Shown: positions 5,271-8,176 of the stretch, piece by piece | How positions within the stretch are numbered: position 1 is the first letter of the stretch | How the letters are laid out: every line of letters begins with the position of its first letter | NCBI GenBank assembly: GCA_002316215.1 | Contig: DCDB01000196.1 | Span: 1 to 8,176 of the forward strand | Direction: 5' to 3' | DNA from: Lachnospiraceae bacterium UBA1066 | Lineage (GTDB): Bacteria > Bacillota > Clostridia > Lachnospirales > Lachnospiraceae | Length of the DNA stretch: 8,176 bases | Position numbers and translations under genes: made by a program | Notes under the pieces: model-generated | The model's input: only the letters and a program-made list of their open reading frames with translations | Databases searched by the model: none | What the model was told of the DNA's origin: nothing

Positions 5271-7667
5271 TTACTTCCAGTCGCGTGTCAGCTGAATAAA
5301 GCGAATCTCATTCGGCTTAAGCAGAGCTTCAAAATCCAGAATCCCGCTGATGGAGTCTTTCTCATGAAGACAGATTTCCGGAACCGAAACCTGCCGCAGA
5401 TATTCGATGTCTTCTCTCGGAAGCTTTTCGGCGCACCCGAAATCAATCCATTTATGGAGAATACTGCCGCTTTTTTCATTCAGCACCTTCTGGTGTATTT
5501 TCCACATGCCGTCGCGCGTGCCGGTCTTAAGCTTAAACCGCAGGTGCAGCGGAGAGGCCTCTGAAAAAAGGCGGCTGAGTTCCTCCGGTCCGTAATAATT
5601 CTCTTCTTTCATATAGTACTGCATCTCCGGCCACTGCGTATTAAAACAGAGGATCCGTATATCCGAATCACTTTCAGAAGTGATAAGGGCATGCTCGTTC
5701 TGCGCGATCAAAAACCGCCCCATATCTTTCAGGAATTCAAAGGTATAGTACACCGGCTTGCAGATGCCGTCCCGGGTGACGATTCCGCTGCTGCCCGATA
5801 AAATACTGCTGGTATCCGAAAAAACATTTAAAAGATCCGATGCGCAGAAAATTCCCAGAGCATCCGTCTTCCTGTAATTTTTCACCGCATTCTCTAAGAT
5901 CAGGGACGCACGGAAACAGCTGTCCTGGATATAGTTTCGGTTCGCTACGCTGCAGCCCCAGTCCGTTACACAGATTTTTCCCCGGAAGTGCTTCTCCTCC
6001 AGCACTTCAAGGACACTGTCCAGCTGCCGCGCGAAGAAATCCCGCTCCGTCGTCCTCTGGTAGATCTGGCCGAAGCCGTTAATTTCCTGCTTTTCCCCTG
6101 CACTGAATACATAGGGGAAAATCACGGTCGTAAAGATGTCCGGATTTCTCCGGTCATCAAGGAAGTTTTCGCACAGAAGCTCCAGAAGTTCCTTATCCTC
6201 CGTACCGATCAGCCCGGGTCCGGCCACCTTTGCGTCCGGGACATTGCTTTTTACGAGGTCATATCCCAGCTTCCATACCCTTCGGCTGCTATAGCGTTCA
6301 TCGATATAATAAGGATTTTTATTCAGAAAATAAGCAAATTCAAAGACCCACTCCCCGACGACGGTCTCACCGTACCGGCTGCACAGATGTTTTAAAAAGG
6401 CATCCATCGCCTCTGTCCACAGCTGCTCACTTTGAAACTCAAGATTTTCCTCTTTACTGAAAATCCTGGTTTTTTCGCTGGCCATCGTCAGTGTCTGCCG
6501 CGGGCTCATATCAAAAAACAGTTTAAAATGGTGATCCACGCAAAAATCAAGGACTTCATCCAATTTTGCAAAATTTAGCTTCGTGCTGCGCCCGTTCCTC
6601 AGCATCAGCCGCTGATCAAAAACATTCCACAGCCGGATATATTCTGTATGCAGGCGATTGCAGATCTTGATAAGCTGGCTCTGAAGACTGGCCTGGGCAA
6701 GCGAATATACCGCGCCGACATTAAGGACTTTATTTTCCCATTTTCCGCCCTGCTGTGCCGCAGGAATGTCTCCCGTGACCCAGGTGATCTGCTTCTTTTT
6801 ATTTTCCGAATCCTGCTGTTCACGGCTCAGGATCTCACGGATTTTCTCTTTTTCTTCTCCGGCTGCCGTATCTTTTTTAAGCCCGGCGCGCATTTTCGCC
6901 CGATATTCCGAAGGCGAATCGCCATAGACGGCTTTAAATTCCCGGTTCAGGGACGACTGGCTGGCAAATCCATTCTCCGCTGCAATCCTGCATACCGTTC
7001 CGCTGCCGCTGACCAGTTCCTCCGCGACACGTTCCAGACGGATCCGGTTCACATACTGCTTCAGATGTTCCCCTGTCGCTTTATAGAACATTCTTGATAC
7101 CGCAGACTTGGACAAATACAGCCTGTCCGCAATATTCTGCAGATTAATGTCTCCGCTGCAATTTTCGTAAATGTATTCCATGATCAGGAAAATGCGCCTG
7201 TCCGCGTCATCTTTCGTATTAAAATTCTTTTTAATCTGCAGGCCTTCCGTAAGGCAGGAAAGAAGCAGGCAGTACGTGCCCAGCTCCTGATAGCCGTATT
7301 CTTCGCTGCTGTTTAAATGCAGAAGAAGAAAGTCCTGAAAAACCGTACGAAGCTTCCCGTGCACCTCTCCGTCATTCGGGATTTTTCCGGATTCAAAGAA
7401 AATCCTTCCTTTGCCCAGGGTGCTGCAGAGCGCAAAATAGTCAACCGACAGACGGCAGAGCAGTGTTTTCGGAGACAGCGAAAGGCTGTACGTTTCATTC
7501 ATATTGATAACAGCCAGATCCTTCGCCTTAAGCTCAAACGGCTTTCCTTCAACAGCCGCGCTGCACTCCCCTTCCGCATCATAAAGAAGCAGCAGATTTG
7601 CCGCTTTCTTTTCTTTACAATTCTCCCGGACAACATCCACCGTATATTTTGCAAAATAACTCTGCAC
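5271..7667 (-). CDS. AraC/XylS-family regulator fused to a catalytically degenerate GH39-like domain
   Basis: This 798-residue one-component regulator probably activates the adjacent sugar genes. From the chosen GTG, residues about 1-85 form a cupin-like sensor (LLLLYDAEGECSAAVEG, then LAVINMNETYSLSL). Residues about 158-260 are a complete AraC DNA-binding domain with two helix-turn-helix units: IADRLYLSKSAVSRMFYKAT (179-198), then RIAAENGFASQSSLNREFKA (227-246) ending GDSPSEYR. A charged linker (about 264-293) leads to a GH39-like barrel and tail (about 295-798), recognisable by LWNVFD, CASDLLNVFSDTSSILSG and ICKPVYYTFEFLKDMG. The expected acid/base motif WxFExWNEPN reads WVFEFAYFLN (440-449), with Phe447 at the Glu position, and the nucleophile motif TEF/TEW reads TDW (Asp569). 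It is therefore probably a sugar-sensing pseudo-enzyme. GTG 7667 is chosen for AAGGAG 6 nt upstream. TTG 7763 opens the frame 32 codons earlier without an SD and with a promoter-like motif inside. Confidence 0.92.
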   Translation of the reverse strand: MQSYFAKYTVDVVRENCKEKKAANLLLLYDAEGECSAAVEGKPFELKAKDLAVINMNETYSLSLSPKTLLCRLSVDYFALCSTLGKGRIFFESGKIPNDGEVHGKLRTVFQDFLLLHLNSSEEYGYQELGTYCLLLSCLTEGLQIKKNFNTKDDADRRIFLIMEYIYENCSGDINLQNIADRLYLSKSAVSRMFYKATGEHLKQYVNRIRLERVAEELVSGSGTVCRIAAENGFASQSSLNREFKAVYGDSPSEYRAKMRAGLKKDTAAGEEKEKIREILSREQQDSENKKKQITWVTGDIPAAQQGGKWENKVLNVGAVYSLAQASLQSQLIKICNRLHTEYIRLWNVFDQRLMLRNGRSTKLNFAKLDEVLDFCVDHHFKLFFDMSPRQTLTMASEKTRIFSKEENLEFQSEQLWTEAMDAFLKHLCSRYGETVVGEWVFEFAYFLNKNPYYIDERYSSRRVWKLGYDLVKSNVPDAKVAGPGLIGTEDKELLELLCENFLDDRRNPDIFTTVIFPYVFSAGEKQEINGFGQIYQRTTERDFFARQLDSVLEVLEEKHFRGKICVTDWGCSVANRNYIQDSCFRASLILENAVKNYRKTDALGIFCASDLLNVFSDTSSILSGSSGIVTRDGICKPVYYTFEFLKDMGRFLIAQNEHALITSESDSDIRILCFNTQWPEMQYYMKEENYYGPEELSRLFSEASPLHLRFKLKTGTRDGMWKIHQKVLNEKSGSILHKWIDFGCAEKLPREDIEYLRQVSVPEICLHEKDSISGILDFEALLKPNEIRFIQLTRDWK

Positions 7668-7673
7668 AGCCCT

Positions 7674-7679
7674 CTCCTT
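7674..7679 (-). promoter_or_regulatory. Shine-Dalgarno that decides the regulator start (GTG at 7667)
   Basis: Minus-strand AAGGAG (within GGAAGGAGAGG) stands 6 nt before GTG at 7667. The longer alternative from TTG 7763 has only weak complementarity upstream. Starting here places the cupin strand block close to the N-terminus, as is usual for AraC sensors. Confidence 0.6.
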
Positions 7680-7746
7680 CCAAAATCCACGATACTCAAA
7701 AATCGGGAATGCATAAGCCACCCCCGATTCTTTCCAGAGCACGTTC

Positions 7747-7755
7747 TTTATACCA
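7747..7755 (-). promoter_or_regulatory. Candidate extended -10 promoter of the AraC-GH39 gene
   Basis: Minus-strand TGGTATAAA is a TGn-extended -10. No good -35 exists 17 bp upstream (ATTCGG), which extended -10 promoters tolerate. It would give a leader of about 70 nt before GTG 7667 and lies inside the alternative longer reading frame, which supports the shorter protein. This is a by-eye prediction. Confidence 0.35.
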
Positions 7756-7773
7756 TAAACCAAATCAGCCCGA

Positions 7774-7924
7774 ATATCTTCGCGCGAAACGTCAGAGAAA
7801 ACAGCCTATATAACACCGTATCGCCTCAGAAGCAGCCCCAGGTATTTCACAGCAATATTTTCTGAATATGTTCATGCGCGAAGCGCTGAAGAAAATATGC
7901 TGTGAAATACCTGCGGCGGAAACC
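7774..7924. repeat. Palindromic interspersed repeat, copy A
   Basis: The core is a long hairpin: CAGGTATTTCACAGCA plus ATATTTTC (7839-7862) pairs with GAAAATAT plus GCTGTGAAATACCTG (7891-7913), 23 bp with a single bulged A. Inside the loop a second hairpin TTCA-t-GCGC-gaa-GCGC-TGAA (7871-7890) is nested. The last 86 nt differ from copy B at only three positions. The left third is decayed: the palindrome CTTCGCGCGAAG of copy B has become CTTCGCGCGAAA and its flanking hairpin is lost. It lies directly upstream of the regulator gene. It has no ORF and no visible target duplication. Confidence 0.9.
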
Positions 7925-8027
7925 TTCCGGATTCATCCGGCTCTATACCAGTTCTCCAAATCAAGAGCCATCGAAAAATCTTATTATAGTTTTATATTAT
8001 ATCATATCGCCCAGAAAACCACCGCAG
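7925..8027. other. Spacer between the two palindromic repeats, with hairpin motifs and an AT-rich promoter-like stretch
   Basis: No gene is seen. There is a small hairpin CCGGA-ttca-TCCGG (about 7927-7940) followed by the inverted pair GGCTCT / AGAGCC with a 19-nt loop. Next comes an AT-rich run (about 7979-8007) containing two minus-strand TATAAT hexamers. Confidence 0.5.
7983..8001 (-). promoter_or_regulatory. Possible upstream promoter reading toward the regulator gene
   Basis: Two perfect minus-strand TATAAT hexamers (7996-8001 and 7983-7988) lie in an AT-rich tract, but neither has a good -35 at 17 bp. A transcript from here would carry the whole copy A hairpin in a leader of about 300 nt before the regulator GTG. 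Confidence 0.3.
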
Positions 8028-8176
8028 ATATCTTCGCGCGAAGCGCCGAAGATAGTGCTATAGAACACCGTACCGCCGGGGAAGCAGCCGCAGGTATTTC
8101 ACAGCAATATTTTCCGAATATGTTTATGCGCGAAGCGCTGAGGAAAATATGCTGTGAAATACCTGCGGCGGAAACC
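8028..8176. repeat. Palindromic interspersed repeat, copy B (reaches window edge)
   Basis: This is the better preserved copy, offset 252-254 bp from copy A. The left part has a perfect 12-bp palindrome CTTCGCGCGAAG (8032-8043) inside an alternative hairpin, ATCTTCG-c-GCG-aag-CGC-CGAAGAT. The main hairpin is longer than in copy A: GCCGCAGGTATTTCACAGCA plus ATATTTTCC (8087-8115) pairs with 8142-8169, 28 bp with one bulged A. It encloses the nested GCGC-gaa-GCGC hairpin. It ends in the same GGCGGAAACC as copy A exactly at the window edge, so further copies may follow. Confidence 0.9.

Noticed and set aside
7934..7972. tRNA or plus-strand terminator around GGCTCT / AGAGCC
   Set aside because: There is no cloverleaf, no GGTTC-type T-loop and no T-tract after the stem; the 19-nt loop is too large for a typical terminator.
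8087..8169. MITE or insertion-sequence remnant
   Set aside because: The terminal inverted repeats are long, but no flanking target-site duplication or transposase fragment is visible, so the mobile nature cannot be claimed from this window.
7774..8176. CRISPR array
   Set aside because: Only two repeat copies are present, each about 150 bp and palindromic over most of its length, with a single 100-bp spacer. This is not the geometry of CRISPR repeats, and no cas gene is in the window.

Overview
The window looks like a carbohydrate-utilisation locus of a Gram-positive gut-type anaerobe, most likely a member of Lachnospiraceae or a related Clostridia family. This is inferred from roughly even base composition, strong AGGAG-type ribosome binding sites, a GPH-family sugar symporter, and an AraC regulator fused to a GH39-like domain, an architecture I associate with Firmicutes. 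Species cannot be read from the sequence.

All four recognisable genes lie on the minus strand, so they read from right to left. From the right end: (i) two copies of a roughly 150-bp palindromic repeat at 7774-7924 and 8028-8176, with period 252-254 bp and an AT-rich promoter-like stretch between them; (ii) an AraC-type regulator with a large C-terminal GH39-like domain (5271-7667), in which both catalytic glutamates appear to be replaced; (iii) a 256-bp leader with a candidate promoter; (iv) a GPH (MelB/YicJ-type) sugar:cation symporter (3602-5014); (v) 21 bp further on, a flavodoxin/FMN-reductase-fold protein with an iron-sulfur-like cysteine cluster and a zinc-ribbon-like tail (2627-3580); (vi) a good intrinsic terminator (2547-2577); (vii) a 411-bp intergenic region with an imperfect tandem repeat and a candidate promoter; and (viii) a cytoplasmic GH3 beta-glucosidase/beta-xylosidase (1-2215) that runs off the left edge, probably only a few codons short of complete.

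Working model (inference): the AraC-GH39 protein senses a beta-glycoside, probably a xyloside or glucoside, through its cupin-like and inactive glycosidase-like domains and activates the transporter-flavoprotein operon and the separately promoted GH3 gene. The symporter imports an oligosaccharide or aryl glycoside, and GH3, which has no signal peptide, hydrolyses it inside the cell. The flavoprotein is the unexpected partner. It could act on a released aglycone, but nothing in the sequence proves this.

The features most worth following up are the catalytically degenerate GH39 sensor domain and the nested palindromic repeat pair, whose few substitutions preserve base pairing.
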